Source: an uncultured Sinobacteraceae bacterium (GTDB lineage: Bacteria > Pseudomonadota > Gammaproteobacteria > Nevskiales > Nevskiaceae). Taken from it: a stretch of 64,000 bases of DNA. Position 1 is the stretch's first letter, and every line of letters starts with the position of its first letter. The stretch is from contig CAIJRD010000012.1 in NCBI GenBank assembly GCA_903822975.1, forward strand, positions 496,001 to 560,000. The letters are read 5' to 3'. A program made the translations under genes and the position numbers. Under the pieces are notes generated by a model. The model saw only the letters and a program-made list of their open reading frames with translations. It had not been told where the DNA came from and did no database searches. Below, piece after piece: positions 40,819 to 49,961 of the stretch.

Positions 40819-42915
40819 TTAGAACTGGTAGCCGAGGCGCAGGCCAACTTCGTTGGCGAAGTCGATCAGGTGCACCGTGTTGTCATTGGCATTGTTGCCC
40901 CAGGCGTGGCCGTTGACGTAGTTGTAGAACGCGTTGACCGTGATGTTGCCCTGCGGCTTCCACTGAATGCCCGGCTGCACCAGCACACCGCCGTAAGGAT
41001 CGATCAGCGCGGCTGCACTCACTTCATAGATGTACGCCGGGAACGGCTGCACGAAGGCGAACACCACGTAGTTCGAACCGAACTCACGACCCGGGTTGAT
41101 CTTCGGGTTGGTGTTGGTTGGCACGTGCTTGTCGAGCTTGATGCCATTGAAGCTCAGGTTCTCGCTGCCGTAACCGTCGTTGAGCAGGCCCAACAGATCG
41201 CTGTTCTTCTGCCAGAGGTACTGGAACACCAGGTAGGTCGCCGGGAAGTCCGACGAGAAACGCTGGTACTTCTCGGACACCAGGCCGACCTGAATCTCAT
41301 CGCGCTTGTCGAATTCCTTGCGCAGATCGACCGCGGTGAATGTGCGGTTCGGCGTATAGGTGACATCGACGTGCGTGATCAGCTGATCGAGAATCGAGCC
41401 CGGTTCGGCATCGAGCACGTAGCCGCCGCTGATGCCGAACACATCTTCCTGATGATAGGTGCGCTCGATATGACCACGCAGACCTTCGCCGGCGATGAAG
41501 AACGCGTTCAACTCGCCGTTGGCCGCGCGTGGATCGTGTCCGATGTCCTGCGCCAGCAGCTGCTGTGCGGCCGGGAAATCGTCGACTGCCTTGTTCAAGC
41601 CGTCGTAAGAATCGAGCTTGATGTAGCCGGCGTAGTTGAACCACTCTTCGGCCGAGAACACGCCGGCGGGTGCGACTTCGAACGGCGTCTTCGCCAGGAT
41701 CGGGCCACAGCCTGACCCGATCGGCGTGCCGAGCACGGCCTGGCAATAGTTGTTGAACGCAAGACCCAGCACATTCGAATTCGGCAAAGGCTTGTTGACG
41801 CCCGACTGCGCCCAGCGGATTGCGCCGAGCGGGTTGTAGCGATGCGTGTACATCGCTTCGACGTCGAACTTGCCGTAGTCGCCCTTGATCTTGATACCGG
41901 TGTTGAAGTGGTGCTCGCCACCTTCGGTGAAGTAACGATCCTCGATCGTGAACTGCGACGGCACGATGTTGTAAGGCGTGTTGACGTTATTCAGGATGGT
42001 CGGAATGAATTGCTGCGCGAACACGTCGACGACGATCTGATCCGTCGCCTGATAGGTCAAACGCAGACCCGGCGCGGATTCGCGCACGTCGGCGTACTCT
42101 TCGACCGCGCGGTTCAGAATGAGATGGCGCCGCACGTCGAGGCCGTTGGCGGTATCGAAGGTGCGGAAGAACAGCAGCTGGCCCCAGGCGACGGTCTGGT
42201 TGCCGAGGCGCGCAGTCAAACTGCCGATCTGGTACTGCAGGAAGAACGCCGGCAAATCGACTTGGTAATTGGAACCGGAGCGTTCGAACAGCAGCGGATG
42301 CTTGTCGCCGTTGACCTGATAGCCGAAGTACGACGGCTTATGGTGAAACTGGTTCGGCAGGCCGCCGGTGATGCCGCCGTTGATGTCTTTGTACGCGTCG
42401 TAATCGAAGTCGCGGTAGCCGAGTGCACCGGGATCGTACAGCGCACGGATGCGCGTGATCAGCGAGATGTTGCCCCAGGCGATCGTGCCCTGCAGCTCAG
42501 CACGCAAAACGTGGTAATTGATGTCCGGATCTTCTTTCGGAACGTAGCGCGTAATCACGTCGCTCGCCGTCGTCAGACTCTGGTTCGACACACCGGCGGT
42601 CGGCGGCAGCACCGCGCCGAGTGCGAAGCCGAGCGGCAGCGGGCCGGTTGGATCGAGCGGCGTGCTCCAGTTGGTCAGCGGATTGCCTGCTGAACGCGGA
42701 ATCGCAACGCCGTTGGCTTCGTCGCCATACTGGTTGGCATAGGCGGCCTTGCCGGTTGTGTTGATCGCCGTTTCCAGACGCAGCAAACCGTTGTAGGACA
42801 CGTCACCGCCAAGAAACTGAAATCCTGCGCCACCACCGGCCAGCGCATTACCGCTGCCGGCAGCCAGCACCGTGATCGTGCCGACGACTGCTCCGCGAAT
42901 TCTCCAATTCATCAC
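40819..42915 (-). CDS. DUF1302 outer-membrane beta-barrel protein
   Basis: 698 residues from GTG 42915 (ATG one codon later), with GGGGAG upstream. A signal peptide ends near ALAGGG. The barrel-like pattern of alternating aromatic and hydrophobic strands is clear (GLLRLETAINTTGKA, FFLQYQIGSLTARLGNQTVAWGQ, GNITVNAFYNYVNGHAWG) and ends in LRLGYQF with terminal Phe. Family members are about 550-700 residues long and almost always paired with DUF1329. It would be the outer-membrane pore or acceptor of the operon's cargo. Confidence 0.85.
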   Translation of the reverse strand: MMNWRIRGAVVGTITVLAAGSGNALAGGGAGFQFLGGDVSYNGLLRLETAINTTGKAAYANQYGDEANGVAIPRSAGNPLTNWSTPLDPTGPLPLGFALGAVLPPTAGVSNQSLTTASDVITRYVPKEDPDINYHVLRAELQGTIAWGNISLITRIRALYDPGALGYRDFDYDAYKDINGGITGGLPNQFHHKPSYFGYQVNGDKHPLLFERSGSNYQVDLPAFFLQYQIGSLTARLGNQTVAWGQLLFFRTFDTANGLDVRRHLILNRAVEEYADVRESAPGLRLTYQATDQIVVDVFAQQFIPTILNNVNTPYNIVPSQFTIEDRYFTEGGEHHFNTGIKIKGDYGKFDVEAMYTHRYNPLGAIRWAQSGVNKPLPNSNVLGLAFNNYCQAVLGTPIGSGCGPILAKTPFEVAPAGVFSAEEWFNYAGYIKLDSYDGLNKAVDDFPAAQQLLAQDIGHDPRAANGELNAFFIAGEGLRGHIERTYHQEDVFGISGGYVLDAEPGSILDQLITHVDVTYTPNRTFTAVDLRKEFDKRDEIQVGLVSEKYQRFSSDFPATYLVFQYLWQKNSDLLGLLNDGYGSENLSFNGIKLDKHVPTNTNPKINPGREFGSNYVVFAFVQPFPAYIYEVSAAALIDPYGGVLVQPGIQWKPQGNITVNAFYNYVNGHAWGNNANDNTVHLIDFANEVGLRLGYQF

Positions 42916-42996
42916 CCGAGCTCTCCCCTGTTACGTTTTTCGGAAATTCCCTCACCCAGCTGCCGTCTTTGAGTTCGACGGTTTCGCTGCATACCC

Positions 42997-44010
42997 CTAA
43001 CCACCGATCTCGATGATCTTTCCTGCGTGACCGACCGCCTCGATTCGTCCCGAGGCGAGATCGGTCCTCACGGCCTGATACCAATCGGACAAGGTGTCGT
43101 CTTCGACCACCGGCTGCCAGCTCATGCCGGCGTCGGTGCTGTGCAACATGGCGCGCATGCCGGTGACCACCAGTTCTTCACCGCCAGGCTTGGCGCTGAT
43201 ACTGAGTAGGTTTGCATCTGTTTTCGTAGCGATGGTCGACCAGGTCTTGCCGTCGTCGGCCGAGCGCTCGATGTCGCCCTTCTGGCCCACCGCGAAACGC
43301 ACGCCCTTGTCGGTGACGTAGAGCGAGAAGATCGACGGCGACAGATACTCGCCATGCTTGATCGCCGTCCAGGTCTTGCCATCGTCCTTCGAGCGCAGGA
43401 TCACGCCGAATTCGCCAGCCACCATGATTTCGCCGTTGTCGCCGATATTGGCGGCGTACACGTGCGGTTGGGCATTGCCGCCCGGCACGTCGCTGATGAA
43501 CGGGTCCCAGTTTTCGGGTGCGATCGAAGCCCAGGTATGTCCGCCATCGGCCGAGCGGATGACCGTGCCGAATTCACCGGAGGCCACCGCGACACCGGAT
43601 GCGGCAACGCTCACTGCAAACAGCCGCGAATTGGTCGGCCCCGGATACGCGATCCACTGCTTGGGCGCATCCTCGACCACGATGACGCCCTGCTGGCCCA
43701 CCGCGATCGTATGACCGCCGCGGCGATCCACTGCCAGCAGTGCCGATGCCGTCGGCGCCTTGTCGAGCGCCGTCCAGGCCAGACCGCCGTCTTCGGATTC
43801 GAAGATGCTGCCGCCGACACCGACCGCAACACCCTTGCCTTGATCGAAGCTGATGCCGAACAGCGCGTCGTGCGCCGTGCCCTGCAGCATCGTCTTCAGT
43901 AATTTTGATGCATTCGCGGTCTTTTCGATCGCGAAGCTGGCACTCGAGATCACACCGACGAGTGTGATTGCCAACGTCAGGCCCAGCGCCCTAGTTGCTT
44001 GCTGCTTCAT
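42997..44010 (-). CDS. Exported YCF48/HCF136-like beta-propeller
   Basis: 337 residues from ATG 44010, with GGAGGAG 5 nt upstream. A signal peptide ends near SFAIEK. Six to seven repeats follow, of the kind GxVGxxGxIxxSxDGGxTWxxx (IFESEDGGLAWTAL, VIRSADGGHTWASI, ILRSKDDGKTWTAI, IERSADDGKTWSTI, MLHSTDAGMSWQPV), the photosystem II stability factor fold. In this operon type it is thought to be an assembly or scaffold factor for the exporter complex (inference). Confidence 0.88.
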   Translation of the reverse strand: MKQQATRALGLTLAITLVGVISSASFAIEKTANASKLLKTMLQGTAHDALFGISFDQGKGVAVGVGGSIFESEDGGLAWTALDKAPTASALLAVDRRGGHTIAVGQQGVIVVEDAPKQWIAYPGPTNSRLFAVSVAASGVAVASGEFGTVIRSADGGHTWASIAPENWDPFISDVPGGNAQPHVYAANIGDNGEIMVAGEFGVILRSKDDGKTWTAIKHGEYLSPSIFSLYVTDKGVRFAVGQKGDIERSADDGKTWSTIATKTDANLLSISAKPGGEELVVTGMRAMLHSTDAGMSWQPVVEDDTLSDWYQAVRTDLASGRIEAVGHAGKIIEIGG

Positions 44011-44078
44011 GCTGCTCCTCCGAAAGTCCGACCGCGTCGCCGTTGTCGACGCGGTCGGCTTACTACTTTTTTAGTTGC

Positions 44079-45470
44079 TTAGACTGCACCGAGGCGCGCG
44101 ATGGCGGCCTGGGTGAGGAAGCCGTCGTAAACCTTGCCTTCGTCTTCCGCGTAGTAAGAGCTCGAGTAACCGCCCGAGATCTGCTTCACGTGATTGAGCA
44201 AGCTCATGCGGCCCGACTGCACGTCCTGGATGTGGACGAAGGTCCACGACCAGTGCGGATAGCCGTCCTTGTCCTTATTGACGACGTCGCCCTGCACCTG
44301 CTGACCGAACGCGCCTTCGACCTGCTTCCAGATCTGGCCGCGACGATCGTAGGTGACGTAGCCGGCGAGCATTCCGCTGCGCGCATCGATCCACATGGTC
44401 TTCTTGCCGACCGGCGCACGCGGATAACCCGTCGGTTCGGCTTCCACCACCAGGCACTCGGGCACCAATTCCATCGTGGTGTCCATGAAGGTCTGACCCT
44501 TCGGACCACCGTGACGGTGCGGGTTTTCCCAGTTCGCGTTTTCCTTGCCCTTCCAGTTGCCGTTGAGCGGCACCAAATGAGGTTCGCGACGCACGACCTT
44601 GTAGTTGCCCCAGGTCAGCATCGGATCGCCGGCACCCCAGGCGTCGGAGAGGAACAGCGTGATGCCGGGGACCAGCGGTTCGAAGCGCTGGTTGGCCGGG
44701 AACTGGCGAATGCGGCGGAACTGCGGCAGGTAGCCGTAGATGTCCGGGAATTTACGCTGGTCGTAATACCAAGGCACCAGGAACGACGCACCGGCCTGTT
44801 CCTGCGGCGACGTGAAGAACACCGACTGGTAGCGCAGCATGTCCTTCTTGCCCTGAAACACTTTCTGCGGGCCGGTACGTGCCGTGGCGTTCAGTTCGGT
44901 CCAGTAGAAGTCGTAGGTAAATGCCGGCGAGCCGTCCGGGTTGATGTCGAAGTCGCGCACCGCATACTGCGAGACGTCGTGACGACCCCAGCTCAGCGTG
45001 ATGTTGGCGGTGGCTTCTTCACCGGTACGCATTTCCGGGAACGGATTGCCACCGATCCAGGGACCGCCGGTGGCCTTCTCGACGACGTTGCCGGTCGCGT
45101 CGAACGCGGCCTTGCCGGCATTCTTCAGCGTGGCTTCGTAGTAAGCATGCGGGAACAGCTTGGAAACGTCGGTGGTCGGCGGCCCGATCGTGATCTTGCG
45201 GCCCTGCTTGAGGACCTGCTGATACATGATGGGGTCCATCAGATGCTTGACGTACTCGACGTTGGCCGAGGTGATGACATCGCCGACCTTCACCTTGCCC
45301 TTGGTATTGGCCTCGATGCTGATCAGTTCATCCGGGTACGCCTTGGTGACCTCACCCGACTGGGCGATGGTGGGCCACAGCGGAGCGAGCACGCCCGCGG
45401 TGGCGCCAACAGCAGCCTTCTGGAGCAGCATGCGACGACCGTAATCAAAATCATATTTTCTGATGTGCAC
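44079..45470 (-). CDS. DUF1329 protein, paralogue B, exported
   Basis: 463 residues from GTG 45470, with GAGGAG 8 nt upstream. The N-terminus DYGRRMLLQKAAVGATAGVLAPLW is a Tat-like signal with RR. The shared DUF1329 landmarks with paralogue A are GGPWIGGNPFP, LSWGRHD, RYQSVFFTSPQ, FRRIRQFPANQRFEPLVPG and the C-terminus YDGFLTQAAIARLGAV. It is the first gene of the five-gene operon (gaps 68, 81, 101 and 48 bp). Two DUF1329 copies in one operon may form a heteromer or serve two cargoes. Confidence 0.87.
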   Translation of the reverse strand: MHIRKYDFDYGRRMLLQKAAVGATAGVLAPLWPTIAQSGEVTKAYPDELISIEANTKGKVKVGDVITSANVEYVKHLMDPIMYQQVLKQGRKITIGPPTTDVSKLFPHAYYEATLKNAGKAAFDATGNVVEKATGGPWIGGNPFPEMRTGEEATANITLSWGRHDVSQYAVRDFDINPDGSPAFTYDFYWTELNATARTGPQKVFQGKKDMLRYQSVFFTSPQEQAGASFLVPWYYDQRKFPDIYGYLPQFRRIRQFPANQRFEPLVPGITLFLSDAWGAGDPMLTWGNYKVVRREPHLVPLNGNWKGKENANWENPHRHGGPKGQTFMDTTMELVPECLVVEAEPTGYPRAPVGKKTMWIDARSGMLAGYVTYDRRGQIWKQVEGAFGQQVQGDVVNKDKDGYPHWSWTFVHIQDVQSGRMSLLNHVKQISGGYSSSYYAEDEGKVYDGFLTQAAIARLGAV

Positions 45471-46363
45471 TTTTTTATCTCCTCGAAATATCTCTAAAGA
45501 TCAACCGGGAGCCCGCGGAACCGATCAAGCGGTCCGAGCGGACGTTTGCGGAGTCGTCTCGTCTGGGATCTGCTGCAGAAAGCCGTACCCGCAATAACAG
45601 TACGGTTCCGAACGATCGAATGGACGCAGCGAAGAAGCGCTCGGGCAACGCGCCTGTCGACAAGCTGACAATTCGCCTCCGTCCATATTCGTCTCTCTCC
45701 ACGTGCGCCCTGCCAGGCGCGTATTTGTATCGATCGCAAAACATCGGCTGGAGCTTGAAAACGCCGCCTGTCAAATGCCGTTGGCCGGTTACCACTTCGC
45801 GCCTTCGACAAATAACGGTATGCTTCCAGACGATTCTTGTGTCTTACTATTTCGTATTTATGCGTACGGTACCATACGATTTGGCAAATGCAAGCCGGCT
45901 GACTTGTTTTTTGTTTAAGGTCGGCGCCGGCGCCGCAAAAGCCGCCGTCTGGCGGTCGCAGATTTCAGGTCTTATCGCTGCAGATCCCTTTATTCATTGA
46001 GCCGCCGGCGTCACTCGAAGCGCCGAGACTCGAACACCGAAGCAGACTGAGGGTTCGTTTTGAATGTCACCCTTGATCCACGCATCGGGGAAAACTGCGA
46101 TGACCAAATGCCTGAACCATTGCGTTGCACTGCACCAATCTTCTTATCCAAAAAGCCAAAGACTATGTATGCGAGATGGGCTTGCTTCGTACCAAACTTC
46201 GGTATGGCATATCGCTGCGGCGAAACCCGCAGACTTACCTTGCTGAAGTTCGCACTGTTTTTGCCGTGGGGGTTTGCGTAGACGGAATGTCGGCCAGGCT
46301 GTCGCCCTCATCGCACCGTGTCCACCAGATCAGCTCTATAAAAAAGTTACTAGGAGACCTTGT
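45471..46363. other. Large divergent promoter region
   Basis: 893 bp between the DUF1329 operon and a small secreted-protein gene, the longest gap in the window. It is AT-richer around 45810-45930 and 46060-46200 than the rest. Some short open frames exist, but none has a ribosome site and recognisable content. It probably holds promoters for both sides; no known operator is recognised. Confidence 0.5.
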
Positions 46364-46624
46364 ATGAAGAAAGTCCTGCTCGGCGCGATGTTGCTGGCCG
46401 TATCTGCGCCGTCATTCGCCGCACCCACCAATCTCGTCACCCGCGTTCTCAGCATCAACGTGCTGCAGAAGGGCGGCTTGATCGACGGGCGCACCACCTT
46501 GTCCGGCATACCGATCTCGCTCTACACGGCCGGGTACTCCGTCACGTCGCATTTTCTGAGCGGAACCCCGCTACCGGGTCTGTTGGTCAAGCTGCGCACC
46601 GCACAGCGCAACGGCAACACCTGA
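46364..46624 (+). CDS. Small secreted protein, unknown
   Basis: 86 residues from ATG 46364, with AGGAG 8 nt upstream. A clear signal peptide, MKKVLLGAMLLAVSAPSFA, with AFA-type cleavage leaves a mature protein of about 67 residues without cysteines (PTNLVTRVLSINVLQKGG...). No family is recognised. A strong hairpin 46 bp after the stop makes it a separate unit or an attenuated first gene before the next one. Confidence 0.7.
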   Translation: MKKVLLGAMLLAVSAPSFAAPTNLVTRVLSINVLQKGGLIDGRTTLSGIPISLYTAGYSVTSHFLSGTPLPGLLVKLRTAQRNGNT

Positions 46625-46670
46625 TCGGTTACGCCGCCGCGATCTGCGGCGGCGCCGAAGAAAGGTGAAA

Positions 46671-46702
46671 GGATGGATGCGGCGCCCGCCGCATCCATCC
46701 TT
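46671..46702 (+). terminator. Terminator-like hairpin after the small secreted protein gene
   Basis: GGATGGATGCGGCG-CC-CGCCGCATCCATCC, a perfect 14-bp stem followed by TT. It lies 60 bp before the next gene; a smaller GCCGCCG/CGGCGGC hairpin precedes it at about 46631-46653. The T run is short. Confidence 0.65.
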
Positions 46703-46761
46703 CGGTTGCCCCCAACCCGATTCACGTGATCGAAAGATGCCGCGTGCGCGATGGAGAGCGG

Positions 46762-47850
46762 ATGTTGGTCCAATTCAAGCAGTGGGCGGCGGCGTCGAGG
46801 TGCTTCGCACTGGCGGCAGTCATTGCCGTAGCACTGCCGGCGTCGGCATTCGCGGCCACTCAAGCCGCGCCAGCGAAACCCGCACTTCCTCAGCCGGTTG
46901 CGCCGGCGACGGTTCCGCCGCGCCCACAAGTGCGCGAACTGCACTACGTCGTCACCGTTGACGCACAGCAAAACTGGAAGAAGAGCGACCCCAAGACCGG
47001 CGAGCAATGGTCCAAGGGCAGCACCACTCAACGTTACGAAGTGACCACTCAGTTGCGCTCCGACGGCGTACTGCAGGTTCGCAATCTGCAGGATCTCGAT
47101 CTGAACGCACGAATGGAAGCCAAAACCATTTTCCTCGCGCGGCGCGCGCAGGCGGAACTCGCGGCCAGTGGCCATCCGCTGAAGCTGCCGCAGTCGGCCG
47201 GCGACACTGCAGCGCTATCCAACCGGATGCAGGAGGACATCGCCCGCTGCAATGGCGATCAGGCCTGCAACAGCGATATGACGATGCGTTACGCGGCAAT
47301 CTTCGCGGCCATCGAGCATCCCGAAGCACTGGAGCCGGACACGGTTCCCGGAACCTTTCTGTACTTCCTGCCGTTTCACGGTTGCCTGCAAAAATCGCGC
47401 GTGACTTTGCAGATGCAGATCGACGGCGTGCGCTGGAATAAGGATGTCGATCGGCTGGTGTCGTTCAGCGAGCACCGCAATGCGGATGCGGTGGATGTCT
47501 CAGACGGCCTCGGTCTGTGCGATCACTTCGGCGCAACGCTGGATACCGAAGATCCGAAGGCGCCGATGTACCTCGACAATGTCTTCGTGCCGCGCCCGGT
47601 CGGCACCACCGTCTACACCGAGAACAATCACACGAGTCAGCGCCAGGAGCCGCAGCCGGTTCCGAGCGCGGTGGTCGACTGGATGGCCGCTACCCTGCGC
47701 CATGCCGCGCCTTCTGGCTCCGCAACGGCGACGCTGGCCTTGCCGCTGTCGCTCAATGGCAACAGCACCTGGTTGGGTCTCTGGCAAGGCACCGCCAAGG
47801 TCACCTTCCAGTGGTCATTCACCGAAGTCGCGGCGGCTGCGGTCCATTGA
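46762..47850 (+). CDS. Exported protein, unknown (periplasmic)
   Basis: 362 residues from ATG 46762, with GGAG 5 nt upstream. A signal peptide ends near SAFAATQA, then an Ala/Pro-rich linker (about 33-60) leads to a domain of roughly 300 residues with four cysteines (CNGDQAC and two later ones) that could form disulfides. No family is recognised. The next gene overlaps the stop through TTGA, so both are probably made together. Confidence 0.7.
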   Translation: MLVQFKQWAAASRCFALAAVIAVALPASAFAATQAAPAKPALPQPVAPATVPPRPQVRELHYVVTVDAQQNWKKSDPKTGEQWSKGSTTQRYEVTTQLRSDGVLQVRNLQDLDLNARMEAKTIFLARRAQAELAASGHPLKLPQSAGDTAALSNRMQEDIARCNGDQACNSDMTMRYAAIFAAIEHPEALEPDTVPGTFLYFLPFHGCLQKSRVTLQMQIDGVRWNKDVDRLVSFSEHRNADAVDVSDGLGLCDHFGATLDTEDPKAPMYLDNVFVPRPVGTTVYTENNHTSQRQEPQPVPSAVVDWMAATLRHAAPSGSATATLALPLSLNGNSTWLGLWQGTAKVTFQWSFTEVAAAAVH

Positions 47851-49346
47851 CCCGGACCGGCTTCAACGTCTGGCGTAATCGCGGCGGCTTGCTTGCGCAC
47901 CGCTTCACACACCGGCTGGCCGCACTGGCGATTGCGGCCGGACTCGGCGCTTGCGCGCACCAGGACACGCGATTCGTCGGCGTCTTCACCTCGTTCAAGG
48001 ATTGTCGCGCGCGCTTCGCTGCAATCGATGCGCGCATCGATGCCGCCGGTGTGCGCGACGCCAGCTACTATCGCGTGCCGGGCTATCCCTACTTGCGCAG
48101 CGACCGCACGCTCGCCTCGTTCCGCAACGAACTCGAAGGTGTGGATCAGATCGGCGGCTGGTTACGCCATCTGCGCGAATATGACCAGGAAGCACGCGAG
48201 TTCGAGTACATCAACCTCGGCCTGAGCCTGCAAGAGGCGGCGATCCTGCGCTACGATTTGCAAAGCTGCGGACGCGGCTTGGCCGCCGTCGAGCTGGACG
48301 ATCCAGACGGTTTCGCCGCGCTGTCGGCGGCGGTAACCCCCACCGACGACTATTCCGACCAGCGCCGCGCGCTGCATGCATATGCCTTGATCGAGCCGGC
48401 GTTGCGTCGTCGCGTTGCACAGCGGCAGGCCGCCGTCCGCCGCGAATTCGAAGCACCATTGCCAGCCGCCGACGACGCCGCACCGCTGCGTCTGTGGCAA
48501 GTTCAAGCAACTGCGGATACCGAGTTGCCCAGCAACGGCTACGGCAATTCTCCCAGCGATGAACTCGGCTTTCCGGGCCTGTTCGACTCCGGCTGGCAGG
48601 CGCTTGCCGAACGCAATGCACCGTCGCTGTGGATCGAGACGCAGGGTGAGCGCGATCAGCCGGGTGCGCCGCGACTCACCGCGCACGGCGCCACCGTCGA
48701 CCCCGCGCAGCCGGTGCTGTACTACCAGATCGGCTTCACCCGCTTCGGCGATCAGCGGCTGGCGCAGGTGACCTATCTCGCCTGGTTTGCACGCGACGAT
48801 GCGGATACGGTCGACGGCATTCTCTGGCGCGTCACGCTAGATCCGAATGCGCAGCCGCTGTTGTACGAAAGCCTGAACGTCTCCGGCCGCGACCATCTCT
48901 GGTTTCCGACGCCGGCGCTGACGCTGCGTCGCGATCTCGACCCGCATGTGGAAGCGCCACTGCTGCCGCAGCCGGCACGACCCGCCGGACCACAGGCCTT
49001 GCGACTGCGCAGCGGCACGCATGCACTGCGTCGCGTCGTCGATGTGGACCTCGCACAGAGCGGCGATGCACCGACACAGCGATATCTGTTGCGTCGCTAT
49101 GAAGATCTATTCACCTTGCCCCTGCCCGACGGCGGCAGCCACAGCCTGTTCGATGCCGATGGCCTGGTACGCGGCAGTCATGGCGATGGCGACTGGCTCG
49201 AGCAGGCGAGTGGCGTACTCGCTGCTGGCGCACCGCGCCAACTCGGCCACCACGCCGTAACCCAGGTCGGTCGCGTCGAATTCGATGATCCAAGGCTGCT
49301 CGAGTCGGTATTCGTGGCACCCGCCGCCCAGCCACCGTCGAACTAG
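47847..49346 (+). CDS. Lipoprotein, unknown, coupled to the upstream exported protein
   Basis: 499 residues if the TTG at 47847 (overlapping the upstream stop as TTGA) is the start; the TTG at 47889 is an alternative. The signal ends in a lipobox, GLGAC (Cys36), so the mature protein is lipid-anchored. The large domain has features such as YYQIGFTRFGDQRLAQVTYLAWFARDDADTVDGILWRVTLDPNAQPLLYESL, seen in unclassified outer-membrane lipoproteins of proteobacteria. There is no clear function. It is followed within 50 bp by an ECF sigma gene. Confidence 0.72.
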   Translation: MTRTGFNVWRNRGGLLAHRFTHRLAALAIAAGLGACAHQDTRFVGVFTSFKDCRARFAAIDARIDAAGVRDASYYRVPGYPYLRSDRTLASFRNELEGVDQIGGWLRHLREYDQEAREFEYINLGLSLQEAAILRYDLQSCGRGLAAVELDDPDGFAALSAAVTPTDDYSDQRRALHAYALIEPALRRRVAQRQAAVRREFEAPLPAADDAAPLRLWQVQATADTELPSNGYGNSPSDELGFPGLFDSGWQALAERNAPSLWIETQGERDQPGAPRLTAHGATVDPAQPVLYYQIGFTRFGDQRLAQVTYLAWFARDDADTVDGILWRVTLDPNAQPLLYESLNVSGRDHLWFPTPALTLRRDLDPHVEAPLLPQPARPAGPQALRLRSGTHALRRVVDVDLAQSGDAPTQRYLLRRYEDLFTLPLPDGGSHSLFDADGLVRGSHGDGDWLEQASGVLAAGAPRQLGHHAVTQVGRVEFDDPRLLESVFVAPAAQPPSN

Positions 49347-49396
49347 CCCATGCGTTGCGGCAGAAGCGGGGCGCAGCACACGCGCAGTGCGCCGTG

Positions 49397-49954
49397 AAAT
49401 TCGAAGGCGTTTCCGCAGAGCGGCTCGAGCAGCTGCTGCAGTCGGTCGCCGCCGGCAACGCGCAGGCCTTGCTCGAGTTGTACGACTGCTGCAGTCCGCA
49501 CCTGCACAGTGTTTTGTTGCGGATGCTGAAACATCCGGACTGGGCTCAAGAAGCCCTGCAGGACTGCTTCATCCGCGTCTGGCAGCGCGCCGAAACCTAT
49601 GACGCCAGCAAAGGCGAACCGATCGCCTGGCTGATCGGCATCGCGCGCTATCGCGCCCTCGATGTGCTGAACAGTCATCGTGGCCAGATCAATCAGGTCG
49701 AACTCGAATCGGTCGCCAACCTCGCCGACGAGCAGCAGAGTCCCGAGTCCTGGGTCGAGCAGCAGCAGGGACTGGCGCAATTGGGCCTATGCCTGCAGCG
49801 CTTGCAGGAGTGTCAGCGCCGGAGTCTACTGTTGGCGTACTACGAAGGGTATTCGCACCGGGAGCTGGCGCTGGCGATGAACGCACCGCTTGGAACGGTC
49901 AAAGCTTGGATCCGTCGCGGACTTGCCGCACTGCGCGCCTGCTTGCTGGAATGA
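49397..49954 (+). CDS. ECF sigma factor (SigK-like, with RskA partner)
   Basis: 185 residues from GTG 49397; an in-frame TTG at 49355 would add 14. The start is not firm. Region sigma2 has LLELYDCCSPHLHSVLLRMLKHPDWAQEALQDCFIRVWQRAETYDASKGEPIAWLIGIARYRALD; sigma4 has CQRRSLLLAYYEGYSHRELALAMNAPLGTVKAWIRRGLAALR. This matches the group paired with RskA-type anti-sigma factors. It starts 8 nt before the anti-sigma gene and should be released by an envelope or redox signal. Confidence 0.85.
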   Translation, partial: KFEGVSAERLEQLLQSVAAGNAQALLELYDCCSPHLHSVLLRMLKHPDWAQEALQDCFIRVWQRAETYDASKGEPIAWLIGIARYRALDVLNSHRGQINQVELESVANLADEQQSPESWVEQQQGLAQLGLCLQRLQECQRRSLLLAYYEGYSHRELALAMNAPLGTVKAWIRRGLAALRACLLE

Positions 49955-49961
49955 TGCGGCG

